From positions 2,642,370 through 2,706,369 of the forward strand of contig NZ_MQWB01000001.1 in NCBI RefSeq assembly GCF_002257665.1: 64,000 nucleotides of DNA, read 5' to 3'. Shown here one piece after another: positions 26,334-34,031 of this stretch; positions within the stretch are counted from its first letter, which is position 1, and each line of letters starts with the position of its first letter. The notes beneath the pieces were generated by a model. It made no database searches. It was not told where the DNA came from and saw only the letters and a program-made list of their open reading frames with translations. Source of the DNA: Rubricoccus marinus (GTDB lineage: Bacteria > Bacteroidota > Rhodothermia > Rhodothermales > Rubricoccaceae). Made by a program: the position numbers and the translations under genes.

Positions 26334-27842
26334 ATGCTGCGTCTCCCCTTTCTCGCGCTCGCGCTAACCCTGGCCTCTGGCGCCTTCGCGCAGGGCACCT
26401 GCACCGACGGCAGCGCCAGCTTTGGCGGCACCTCCTACTCGTGCAACGGCGTGGACGTGGCGGCCGTGATCCCCGTCGGCACCACCAGCCCGTTCCGGTC
26501 GGGCGCGCTCAACGACATCTGGGGCTGGACCGACCCGCAGGACGACAAGGAGTACGCGCTCGTCGGCACCCGCAGCGGCGTCGTCTTCGTGGACGTGAGC
26601 ACGCCCGCTTCTCCACGTGTGCTCGGCAAGCTCCAGACCTCGGTCCCGAACGGCTTCGCGGCCTGGCGCGATGTCAAGACGTACGGCAACTACGCCGTCG
26701 TCGTCGCCGAGGTGGGCGGGCACGGGATGCAGGTCTTCGACCTCACGCGGCTCCGCGGCCTCTCCGAGGACTCCAACCGGGACCTCGAGGAGGACGCGCT
26801 GTACGTCGGCATCGGCAACGCGCACAACATCGTCGTGGACGAGGCCAGCGGCTTCGCCTACGCTGTGGGCGCGCGCAACGTGCCAACGTGCGGCGGCACG
26901 GGCCTCCACATGATCGACATCCGCCAGCCTCTGGCGCCGACGTACGCCGGCTGCTTTGACGAGGACGGCTACACCCACGACGCGCAGTGCGTGGTCTACG
27001 ACGGCCCGGACACCGACCACACGGGCAAGCAGATCTGCCTCGCGAGCAACGAGGACACGCTGACGATCGTGGACGTGACGGACAAGTCGAGCCCGATCCA
27101 GATCGCACGCGGCTTCTACCCCAACCCCAGCTACACGCACCAGGGCTGGTTCACCGAGGACAAGAAGTACTTCATCGTCAACGACGAGTTGGACAACTCC
27201 GACGGCGGCACGCGGACGTTCGTCTTCGACGTCTCCGACCTCGACAACCCGGACTTCACCTTCCGCTACGACTCGCCTCTGGCGGTGACGGACCACAACC
27301 TGTACGTGCGGGGCAACTTCGTCTACCAGAGCAACTACGAGGGCGGTCTCCGCATTCTGGACGCGGCGAGCATCGCCAGCGGCACGTTCGCCGAGGCCGG
27401 CCACTTCGACACGTACCCGCAGAGCAACAACGCGACCTTTAACGGGCAGTGGAGCAACTACCCGTACTTCGCGAGCGGGACCGTCATCGCGAGCGACATC
27501 AACAACGGGCTGTTCGTGCTCCGCCCGGAGCCCCGCTTCTTCGCCGTCGCCGAGGAGCCCGCGCCAGAGGCCGAGGCCGCCTACGCGCTCTCGCTTCCGG
27601 AGCCCAACCCGGCGTCGGAGCGCTCCACGCTCTCGCTCCGCGTGGACGCCGCGCAGCTCGTCTACGCCGCCCTCTACGACCTCACGGGTCGCCGCGTGGC
27701 GACGCTCCTGGACCGCGCCGTCGCCTCTGGCGAGACGGTGGCGTTGGAGGTGAACGGCTCGGCTCTGCCGGCGGGCGTCTACGTCGTCCGCGTGGCGGGC
27801 GAGACGTTTGAGGCCTCGGAGCGCGTCTCCATCGTGCGGTAG
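26334..27842 (+). CDS. Choice-of-anchor B protein with T9SS type A sorting domain
   Basis: A 502-residue protein starting at MLRLPFLALALTLASGAFAQ (signal peptide; motif-encoded ASG). The body is a beta-propeller-like choice-of-anchor B domain (DIWGWTDPQDDKEYALVGT, GVVFVDVSTPASPRVLG, NAHNIVVDEASGFAYAVG, THQGWFTEDKKYFIVNDE). The C terminus is a T9SS type A sorting domain (LSLPEPNPASERSTLSLRV, LYDLTGRRVATLL, PAGVYVVRVAG). It is predicted to be on or outside the cell surface. Cysteines in CTDGSASF, YSCNGVD and VPTCGG may form disulfides. It is bracketed by two paralogous T9SS proteins. Confidence 0.88.
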   Translation: MLRLPFLALALTLASGAFAQGTCTDGSASFGGTSYSCNGVDVAAVIPVGTTSPFRSGALNDIWGWTDPQDDKEYALVGTRSGVVFVDVSTPASPRVLGKLQTSVPNGFAAWRDVKTYGNYAVVVAEVGGHGMQVFDLTRLRGLSEDSNRDLEEDALYVGIGNAHNIVVDEASGFAYAVGARNVPTCGGTGLHMIDIRQPLAPTYAGCFDEDGYTHDAQCVVYDGPDTDHTGKQICLASNEDTLTIVDVTDKSSPIQIARGFYPNPSYTHQGWFTEDKKYFIVNDELDNSDGGTRTFVFDVSDLDNPDFTFRYDSPLAVTDHNLYVRGNFVYQSNYEGGLRILDAASIASGTFAEAGHFDTYPQSNNATFNGQWSNYPYFASGTVIASDINNGLFVLRPEPRFFAVAEEPAPEAEAAYALSLPEPNPASERSTLSLRVDAAQLVYAALYDLTGRRVATLLDRAVASGETVALEVNGSALPAGVYVVRVAGETFEASERVSIVR

Positions 27843-27864
27843 CTCCCGCCCGTCCTCTCTGCCC

Positions 27865-27901
27865 ACGCGGGCCTCTGGCGCCAGAGGCCCGCGTTTGTTT
27901 T
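27865..27901 (+). terminator. Intrinsic terminator built around a motif pair
   Basis: A perfect 30-bp inverted repeat (27865-27894) whose centre is the head-to-head motif pair. It is followed directly by TTTGTTTT. A 15-bp stem plus U-rich tail, 22 bp after the stop of the choice-of-anchor B gene, fits a Rho-independent terminator. It is the clearest case of the iterated motif serving transcription termination. Confidence 0.85.
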
Positions 27902-28000
27902 GGGGCCGTGGTGGAGCGCGCTCGCCGTTCGCAGAGTGCCATTGGCGCTCCCAATGGAACAGTCCGCGCCCTTCTCACACCTCGATCCGGCGCAGCACTT

Positions 28001-28008
28001 TACGTTGC
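28001..28008 (+). promoter_or_regulatory. Candidate -7 promoter box TACGTTGC
   Basis: 33 bp before the ATG at 28034. Same TA(C/G)GTT core and similar spacing as the boxes at 24454 and 29711. Confidence 0.3.
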
Positions 28009-28033
28009 TCTATCCCTCGCCTTCCCTCTGCTG

Positions 28034-29680
28034 ATGCGTCTTGCCACTTTTATCGCTGCTCTCGCCTTGACCGCCGCCCCTGCCGCGGCACAATTCGGAG
28101 CCCCGAGCGATCCCTGCCCGGAGGGCACAGGCGAGGCCACCCTGTTAGGCACGAACGTCCAGGCGTCGCTGTTCACCAACGGCAACCTCTTCTTTGGCAA
28201 CACGACGACGAACGGCGACGGCTACGTTGTACCTCTGGCGGGTTCGGGAGCCAACAACTCTCCGTTGTTCGCCGCCAACCTCTGGCTCGGCGGGCGTGTG
28301 GGCGGCGAGATCCGCACGGCGGGAGCGCGGTTCGGCAACTTCCACCTCCGCCCTGGACGGACGGGTGCTGACGGCACACCGCCTGCGCCAGAGGCCTGCG
28401 CCGAGGCGGACCGCATCGCTGTGATTTCCACGATGGAGCCGCGCGACTCTCAGACAGAGGCCGTCCGGGCGTGGCCGGCAGACCTTGGAGCACCCGTCAT
28501 TGACGGGGACGGGATCCCGGGCAACTACGACGTGGACGCCGGCGACCGCCCGGCCATCCGGGGCGACGTGATGGCGTTCTGGGCCATGACCGATACCGCA
28601 ACCGACCGCGCTCCAAGTGGCGACCCCTTGTCTCCAGAGTTTCCGCTGGGCGTCGATGTGACGGTCGAGGCGTTTACCCTTCGCCAGTTGCCCACGACCA
28701 CGTTCTACCGGTTCACGCTCACCAACCGCAACAGCGTCGCCATCGAGGACGCCGCGCTCGGCATCTTCTTCGATTGGGACCTGGGAGACGCCAGCGACGA
28801 CTACGTCGGCACCGATACGACGCTCCAGATGAGCTACGTCTACAATGCGTCTGAGACAGACACTGTGTATGGCATTCCCCCGGCCGCTGGCGCGGTCGTC
28901 CTCGAGGGGCTCGCGGGCGTAGACGACGAGCGCCAGAAGCTCACCGCATCCCCCATCATCTTTAAGTCCGGCGGCTTCGACACCTACGGCGTTCCCCTGA
29001 CGCCAGCGGCCTACTACAACAGACTCCTTGGTCTCTTCGGAGACGGATCCCCGACGTACGAATATGCCTTTGGGTACGCGGGGCTGACGCCCTCGCCCAT
29101 TCCCGCCGGGACTCCCACAACGCGGTTCGGCTTCACCGGTGACCCCGTTGCTGGGGAGTTCTGGAGCGAGGAGAACTGGACAGGAAGCGGCGAGAGCAGC
29201 CCCAGTGGCGATCGCCGAGACCTCGCGGCCACAGGCCCCGTTCGGCTGGAGCCCGGGGAGTCCGCGCACGCCACGTATGCCATCGTGTTCGCGCAGGGCT
29301 CGGACCGGTTGGATTCCATCACACGGCTCAGGGCGCAAGCCCAGGTCGTCGGTAGGGCGGCGAGCGCTGGCGGTTTCCCGTTGCAGGCGTTCGAGAACTT
29401 CCTTCAGGCACCTCCGCCCCCCTCCCCCGTTCTCACGCTCACACGTCCGCGCCCAAACCCATTCTCTGAGTCGGCCACGGTGCGGATGACGGGCGCCTCT
29501 GGCGCCAGAGCGTCCGTGAGCGTCTACGATGTGCTCGGCCGCCGCCTCTCGCGCGTGGACGTGGAGGGCGCGCCAGAGGCCGAGGTCGAGGTCGGCGCGG
29601 GCCTGCCCTCGGGCGTGTACATCGTGCGTGTGGAAGGGCTGGGATTCGGCGAGACGTTCACCATCGTCAAAGCGAAATAG
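28034..29680 (+). CDS. T9SS type A sorting domain protein, family 1 copy B
   Basis: A 548-residue paralogue of the protein starting at 24485. The ATG at MRLATFIAALALTAAPAAAQ begins the signal peptide. Shared landmarks are DPCPEGTGEATLLGTNVQA, LFTNGNLFFGNTTTNGDGY, AANLWLGGRVGGEIRTAGAR, GDVMAFWAMTDT and FYRFTLTNRNSV. The C-terminal sorting domain is RPRPNPFSESATVRM, VYDVLGRRLSRV and GVYIVRVEGLGFGETFTIV. It carries fewer motif copies than copy A and a slightly lower GC, so the two copies have different histories. Surface or secreted role; function unknown. Confidence 0.85.
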   Translation: MRLATFIAALALTAAPAAAQFGAPSDPCPEGTGEATLLGTNVQASLFTNGNLFFGNTTTNGDGYVVPLAGSGANNSPLFAANLWLGGRVGGEIRTAGARFGNFHLRPGRTGADGTPPAPEACAEADRIAVISTMEPRDSQTEAVRAWPADLGAPVIDGDGIPGNYDVDAGDRPAIRGDVMAFWAMTDTATDRAPSGDPLSPEFPLGVDVTVEAFTLRQLPTTTFYRFTLTNRNSVAIEDAALGIFFDWDLGDASDDYVGTDTTLQMSYVYNASETDTVYGIPPAAGAVVLEGLAGVDDERQKLTASPIIFKSGGFDTYGVPLTPAAYYNRLLGLFGDGSPTYEYAFGYAGLTPSPIPAGTPTTRFGFTGDPVAGEFWSEENWTGSGESSPSGDRRDLAATGPVRLEPGESAHATYAIVFAQGSDRLDSITRLRAQAQVVGRAASAGGFPLQAFENFLQAPPPPSPVLTLTRPRPNPFSESATVRMTGASGARASVSVYDVLGRRLSRVDVEGAPEAEVEVGAGLPSGVYIVRVEGLGFGETFTIVKAK

Positions 29681-29710
29681 GAGGCCTGTGATACCGGAGG
29701 CAAATGCGCG

Positions 29711-29718
29711 TAGGTTCG
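29711..29718 (+). promoter_or_regulatory. Candidate -7 promoter box TAGGTTCG
   Basis: 30 bp before the GTG start at 29741; identical in sequence to the box at 26269. Confidence 0.35.
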
Positions 29719-29740
29719 CCGGCCGATTCCTCCCGCCTCC

Positions 29741-31291
29741 GTGCTCCGATCTGCCGCCCTCTTCTGTGTCTTTCTCGCTACCGCCTCGGCCTCTGGCGCG
29801 CAAACGGTGGCGCCGCTCGGCGAGCGCATCGGCGCCACGCTGGAGGCGTCGGAGCGGGACTACTTCGGCCTGTTTCCGGCCCTTCGCGCACCGCTGCCGT
29901 GGGACTTCGTTGCCCAGACGGACTCCGTTTTTGTGCGCAGCGAGGGGCGCACCCTCCGCGGCATTCCTCGCGAGGACGTCGAGCGGCTGAGGCGCCTTAT
30001 CGACACCTTTGAGGACTACGCCTCGATCCCGCAAAACCCGAACTGGGTAGCCAACCGGGCTTTCGTCGAGTACATCGATGCCAAAACCCCGATCCCAACC
30101 GGGGCGGCCTCTCGGATCGTCCGCGTGCAGACCGCGGAAGGGAGCTATTCCGGCTTCACGCTCTACACCACCGACTCCACGCTCGTGATGGCGCCAGAGG
30201 TGTTCCCCCGGGACGCCTCCCTGGCCGGAGCGTACACGCTGCCGCGTTCGAGCGTGCTCGCGCTAGACCGCGAGCGTTCGTACGCGTGGCAGACGTGGGG
30301 GCCGGTCCTCGGCATCGGGGTCGGGGCCGCGATTGGGGCCGCTCTGCCCCTCAGCATTGACCGGCGCGCGGCAGGCGCGTTTGGAGCGCTGGCCGGCATC
30401 ACGATGGGAAGCATCACCTCCGAGCTCGCCAGCGGCGGCTTGGTAGAAGTGGATCCCACCGCCATCGACGGCCTCGCGTTGTACAACGGACCGCGCCCGC
30501 CCGAACTCCCCACGGCCTCTGGCGCCATCGCCCGCGCGACCGGGCCGCGACCGGCGCCCGTCCCCAAGCGCGAGCGCCCGCGTTCGTTCGAGTGGGTAAG
30601 CGCAGGTGTCCACGGCGCGGTCGCCACAACCGACGCGCCCCAGGCTCCTATCACCACGTTTATCGCGCGGTCGCTCACGCGGAACAACGGGTTCCGAACG
30701 CTGCTGATGGAGCAGACGCGCGAGACTCTGGACGTGCCCTACCGGCTGGACGCCAGCATCCGCCCTATCAAGTGGCTACGCGTCGGAGCGTTCGTGGGGG
30801 CCTTCACCACCGGCGGGGATGTGTCGCCTCTGTTGGAGGAAGAGCAAGTCACGCGCACGGTTGGTTCCGTCCGGCCCTACGCCGAGGGCATCCTTCCCCT
30901 GATCCGGTGGGGAAACCGGCGCGTGGAGATCTCCGGCGGCGGAGGACGGCAGAGCTACAACGTGCGTGTCACACAGCGCGCGCCAGACACCGTCGAGGTG
31001 GGCACCGAGATCGGGCAGGCATCGCCCTTTCCCCTGCTCCGCGCAGAGCAGACAGCTTTCGAGGAAGGCAGCGCATGGTTCTACAACGCCGGCGTAGAGG
31101 TGTACACATCGCGGTTCTCCTCGCTGTTCGTACGCCACACGTGGTACCCGTTGCCGACGCTGGAGCAGGAGACCTTCGAGAACATCTACCGCCCTATCCG
31201 GCCCAACCGTCCCATTCTGCGCATCGTGGACGCCCACAGCGTGGACTTTAGCTACCGCGAAGTGACGGTCGGATCGCGCTTCCACTTCTGA
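29741..31291 (+). CDS. Exported protein, probable outer-membrane beta-barrel C-terminal half
   Basis: A 516-residue protein from a GTG start (signal peptide LRSAALFCVFLATASASGAQ). The middle holds a glycine-rich hydrophobic pair (GPVLGIGVGAAIGAALPLS and AFGALAGITMGSITSEL), like a glycine-zipper segment. The C-terminal 200 residues alternate polar and hydrophobic residues and end in SRFHF, with the terminal Phe typical of outer-membrane barrels. No family is recognised. The 3' end overlaps the convergent glycosyltransferase gene by 40 bp. Few motif copies (about three). Confidence 0.65.
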   Translation: MLRSAALFCVFLATASASGAQTVAPLGERIGATLEASERDYFGLFPALRAPLPWDFVAQTDSVFVRSEGRTLRGIPREDVERLRRLIDTFEDYASIPQNPNWVANRAFVEYIDAKTPIPTGAASRIVRVQTAEGSYSGFTLYTTDSTLVMAPEVFPRDASLAGAYTLPRSSVLALDRERSYAWQTWGPVLGIGVGAAIGAALPLSIDRRAAGAFGALAGITMGSITSELASGGLVEVDPTAIDGLALYNGPRPPELPTASGAIARATGPRPAPVPKRERPRSFEWVSAGVHGAVATTDAPQAPITTFIARSLTRNNGFRTLLMEQTRETLDVPYRLDASIRPIKWLRVGAFVGAFTTGGDVSPLLEEEQVTRTVGSVRPYAEGILPLIRWGNRRVEISGGGGRQSYNVRVTQRAPDTVEVGTEIGQASPFPLLRAEQTAFEEGSAWFYNAGVEVYTSRFSSLFVRHTWYPLPTLEQETFENIYRPIRPNRPILRIVDAHSVDFSYREVTVGSRFHF

Positions 31292-32457
31292 GCCTCTGAC
31301 GCCAGAGGCCGCAGCGTGGGTACGGCCGTGCGACCGTCGCCGTCGCCAGAGGACTGCGGCAGCGGCGGCAGCCCGGCGGCGCGCTCGATGGCGGCCACGG
31401 CGCGGGGGCCGGAGCGGCGTACCCACTCACGGAACGGCTCGGGGTCGGCGTGGTGCGTGGGGAGGTACTCCACGAACGCGTCGAGGCCTCTGGCGAGCGT
31501 CGGTGCCGCCACGCCGACGCCAAGTGCGAGGGCGTCCCGGGCGTTGCAGCGCTGCTCGTAGTGCCCCGGCGTGGGGACCATGCACACCGGCTTGCCCATC
31601 CACATCGCCTCGCTGACCGACTCGAAGCCGGCGGTGCAGACGACGCCTCTGGCGCGGGCCATGTGCGCGAGAAACGCCTCGCCGTCCAACGCATGGAAAG
31701 CCAGCGCGCGGCTTTGCCGGTGCGGGCGAGCGGCGGAAAAGCAGTGGATGGGCACGGCCGGATGGCGGTCGCTCCACGCTGCGAGATCGCCCGCCATCGC
31801 GGGGTCCATGAGGTAGACCAGCAGCGAGCCATCGTCGCCAGAGGCGTCCAGGCGCATGACCTGCGGGCGGAGCAGCGGCCCGATCACCGCCGTGCCCGCC
31901 GGGGCCTCTGGCGCGTCGTAGAACGAGAGCGCGAGGCGCGCGGCGGCGGCGGTGCCCACGAACCGCGCGTACGCACGCATCGCCGCGCGCTGGAACGGCT
32001 GCCCGGGCGCGAAGGGGTACGCCGGGTGCTCGAACATGAACTGGTGTCCCACGGCCACGACGGGCGCTTCGGGCGAGCGCCAGAGGCCGTGGAACGCCGT
32101 CAGGCCGTCAAAGAACGACACCACCACGTCTGGCTCGTGCCGGTCTAGAATGGCGCTCATCGCGTCGAGGCTCGCCGAGGTCTCGCGCCACGCGCCGACG
32201 GCGTGGAGGCCGGTGGCGAGCAGACGGACGCGCCCGTTCTCTCCCGCCACGAACGTCGGCGCCGCCAGAGGCGTGACGGGCGCGCCGAGCGCCTCGCGGA
32301 ACAACGCAGGCGGCCTCTGGCGCGGGCCCACGCCCACGAGCGCGCCCAGGACGCGGTGCCCGGCGCGGCGCAAGAGCGGCGCAAGCGCGAGGGCCTGCGT
32401 CATGTGGCCCCGGCCGTCGCCTTGCACGGCGAAAAGGATGCGGAGGGATCGGTTCAT
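31252..32457 (-). CDS. Glycosyltransferase, MurG/MJ1255-like GT-B fold
   Basis: A 401-residue protein starting at MNRSLRILFAVQGDGRGHMTQ, whose GDGRGHMTQALAL loop is typical of the MJ1255/MurG-like GT-B group. The C-terminal nucleotide-sugar site shows CTAGFESVSEAMWMGKPVCMVP followed by GHYEQRCNA (quoted in part). The start overlaps the stop of the upstream phosphoesterase gene by 4 bp (ATGA), so the two are coupled. The last 35 residues are motif-rich and reach 40 bp into the convergent gene, which may be an extension after loss of an earlier stop. Substrate unknown; a surface glycolipid is plausible given the partner. Confidence 0.82.
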   Translation of the reverse strand: MNRSLRILFAVQGDGRGHMTQALALAPLLRRAGHRVLGALVGVGPRQRPPALFREALGAPVTPLAAPTFVAGENGRVRLLATGLHAVGAWRETSASLDAMSAILDRHEPDVVVSFFDGLTAFHGLWRSPEAPVVAVGHQFMFEHPAYPFAPGQPFQRAAMRAYARFVGTAAAARLALSFYDAPEAPAGTAVIGPLLRPQVMRLDASGDDGSLLVYLMDPAMAGDLAAWSDRHPAVPIHCFSAARPHRQSRALAFHALDGEAFLAHMARARGVVCTAGFESVSEAMWMGKPVCMVPTPGHYEQRCNARDALALGVGVAAPTLARGLDAFVEYLPTHHADPEPFREWVRRSGPRAVAAIERAAGLPPLPQSSGDGDGRTAVPTLRPLASEAQKWKRDPTVTSR

Positions 32458-33257
32458 GCTGCCAGGACGGGTAGCGCGTTGGCGTGCCCGTCTCCACGGG
32501 CCAGGGCCGCCGCCGGTTCGCCCCACCGGATGAGTTCGAGCGTGCCGTCGTGCATCTCGGCCAGCGCCGTGCAGCTTTCCACCCAGTCACCGCAGTTGGC
32601 GTAGAGCACCTCGCCCCGGCCGCTGGCGAACGCGCGGAGCTCGGGCCGGTGGATGTGCCCGCACACGATGCCGTCCACGCCAGAGGCCATCGCGCGACGC
32701 GCCACGGCGCCCTCGAACTCCGCCATGTACTGCACGGCGTGCTTGGTGCGCCCCTTGAGGTACGCCGCGAGCGACCAGTACGGGTAGCCCAGCCTCTGGC
32801 GCACCGCCGCGACGACGGTGTTGGCCCGCAGCGCGGCTTCGTAGGCCCGCGCGCCGAGCTTGGAGAGCCACGGCGCGAAGCGGACCGCGCCGTCGAACTC
32901 GTCGCCGTGGAGCACGAGGAGCCGGCGCCCGTCGGCGGTCTCGTGGATGAGGTCCCGGCGCACCTCGATCCCGCCGAACGAGAGCCCTACGAACTGGCGT
33001 GCCGCGCCGTCGTGGTTGCCGGGGACGTAGACCATCTCGGCGCCGGCGCGGACCTTACGGAGCAGCTTCTGAATCACATCGTTGTGCGCCTGCGGCCAGT
33101 GCCAGCCTCTGGCGAGTGCCCAGCCGTCCAGGATGTCCCCGACGAGGATCCAACGGTCAGCATCGTAGTGACGGAGGAAGTCCAGGACGCGCTCGGCCTG
33201 CGCGCCTTTCATGCCTAGGTGGAGATCGGAGAGGAACAGCGTGCGAACGTGTGGCAC
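32454..33257 (-). CDS. LpxH-like metallophosphoesterase (UDP-2,3-diacylglucosamine diphosphatase type)
   Basis: About 268 residues from a GTG at 33257 (VPHVRTLFLSDLHLG). The frame is open farther upstream, but that region holds spacer motifs. All calcineurin-type metal motifs are present: SDLHLG, VGDILDGW, PGNHDG, LHGDEFD and GHIHRPE. HGDEFD and the following WLSKLGARAYE region resemble the LpxH2/YbbF-type family, also seen in Bacteroidota lipid metabolism. It likely removes a phosphate or UMP group in lipid A or glycolipid synthesis; the exact substrate is not certain. It overlaps the glycosyltransferase start by 4 bp. Confidence 0.82.
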   Translation of the reverse strand: MPHVRTLFLSDLHLGMKGAQAERVLDFLRHYDADRWILVGDILDGWALARGWHWPQAHNDVIQKLLRKVRAGAEMVYVPGNHDGAARQFVGLSFGGIEVRRDLIHETADGRRLLVLHGDEFDGAVRFAPWLSKLGARAYEAALRANTVVAAVRQRLGYPYWSLAAYLKGRTKHAVQYMAEFEGAVARRAMASGVDGIVCGHIHRPELRAFASGRGEVLYANCGDWVESCTALAEMHDGTLELIRWGEPAAALARGDGHANALPVLAA

Positions 33258-33453
33258 CGGAAGCAGCAAGAAGGAGCCCAAACTTCCGCCGCGTGCATGA
33301 CGAAGCGATAGCCTCAGCGTGACCAAGCCGTTACCGCTCGCCTCTGGCGCGAACGACGCGCGCGCCGTTTCGCCAGAGGCCCCGCGTTCCAGCGTTTCCA
33401 CCCGCCGGCGCCAGAGGCGTGCGAGATTGCGCGCCCACACGCCCCGCCGCCCC

Positions 33454-34002
33454 ATGCTCGACGACGCCCGCACGCTTCTCCACGCCTGGACCGAGACCGA
33501 CTCCCTCCGCCGCCACGCCGAGTCCGTCTCCGCCTCGATGGGCGGCATGGCCCGCCGCATGGGCGCCGACGAGGAGCTCTGGCGCACCGCCGGGCTCCTC
33601 CACGATATGGACTACGAGCGGCACCCGACGCCAGAGGAGCACCCGTATATCGGCGTGAAAGAGCTGGAGCGGTTGGGCTACCCGGAGGAGATGCGGACGG
33701 CCATCCTGGGCCACGCGGACTACACCGGCGTCGCCCGCGAGACCGACATGGCGAAGGCGCTCTTCGCCGTCGACGAGCTCTCGGGCTTTGTCGTTGCCGT
33801 GGCGTTTGTGCGGCCCGACCGGCTGGACGGAATGACGCCGCGCTCGGTCAAAAAGAAGCTCAAAGACAAGCGATTCGCCGCAGCCGTGAGCCGCGAGGAC
33901 ATCCGCCAGGGCGCCGAGGAGGTCGGCATGGAGCTGGACGAGGTGATCGCCCTCGTCATCGATTCACTCCAGCGTGAAGCCGATTCGCTCGATCTCGCGT
34001 AG
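33454..34002 (+). CDS. HD-domain phosphohydrolase
   Basis: A 182-residue cytoplasmic protein starting at MLDDARTLLHAWTETDSLRRH. Upstream in-frame sequence to 33319 is motif-rich spacer and is not included. HD metal motifs: SLRRHAESV for the first His, LLHDMDYERHP for the HD pair, and a later ILGHADY His. YIGVKELERLGYPEEM fits the HDIG-like hydrolase layout. It probably hydrolyses a nucleotide or phosphate ester; the substrate is unknown. The DUF445 gene follows 29 bp later in the same direction, probably as an operon. Confidence 0.85.
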   Translation: MLDDARTLLHAWTETDSLRRHAESVSASMGGMARRMGADEELWRTAGLLHDMDYERHPTPEEHPYIGVKELERLGYPEEMRTAILGHADYTGVARETDMAKALFAVDELSGFVVAVAFVRPDRLDGMTPRSVKKKLKDKRFAAAVSREDIRQGAEEVGMELDEVIALVIDSLQREADSLDLA

Positions 34003-34031
34003 GAGCCCCCACCCCGCCCCCCGCCCGCCTC

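Noticed and set aside
33319-33453. N-terminal extension of the HD protein
   Set aside because: The extra 45 residues are Arg-rich and encoded by spacer DNA with three motif copies; the ATG at 33454 gives a normal family N terminus.
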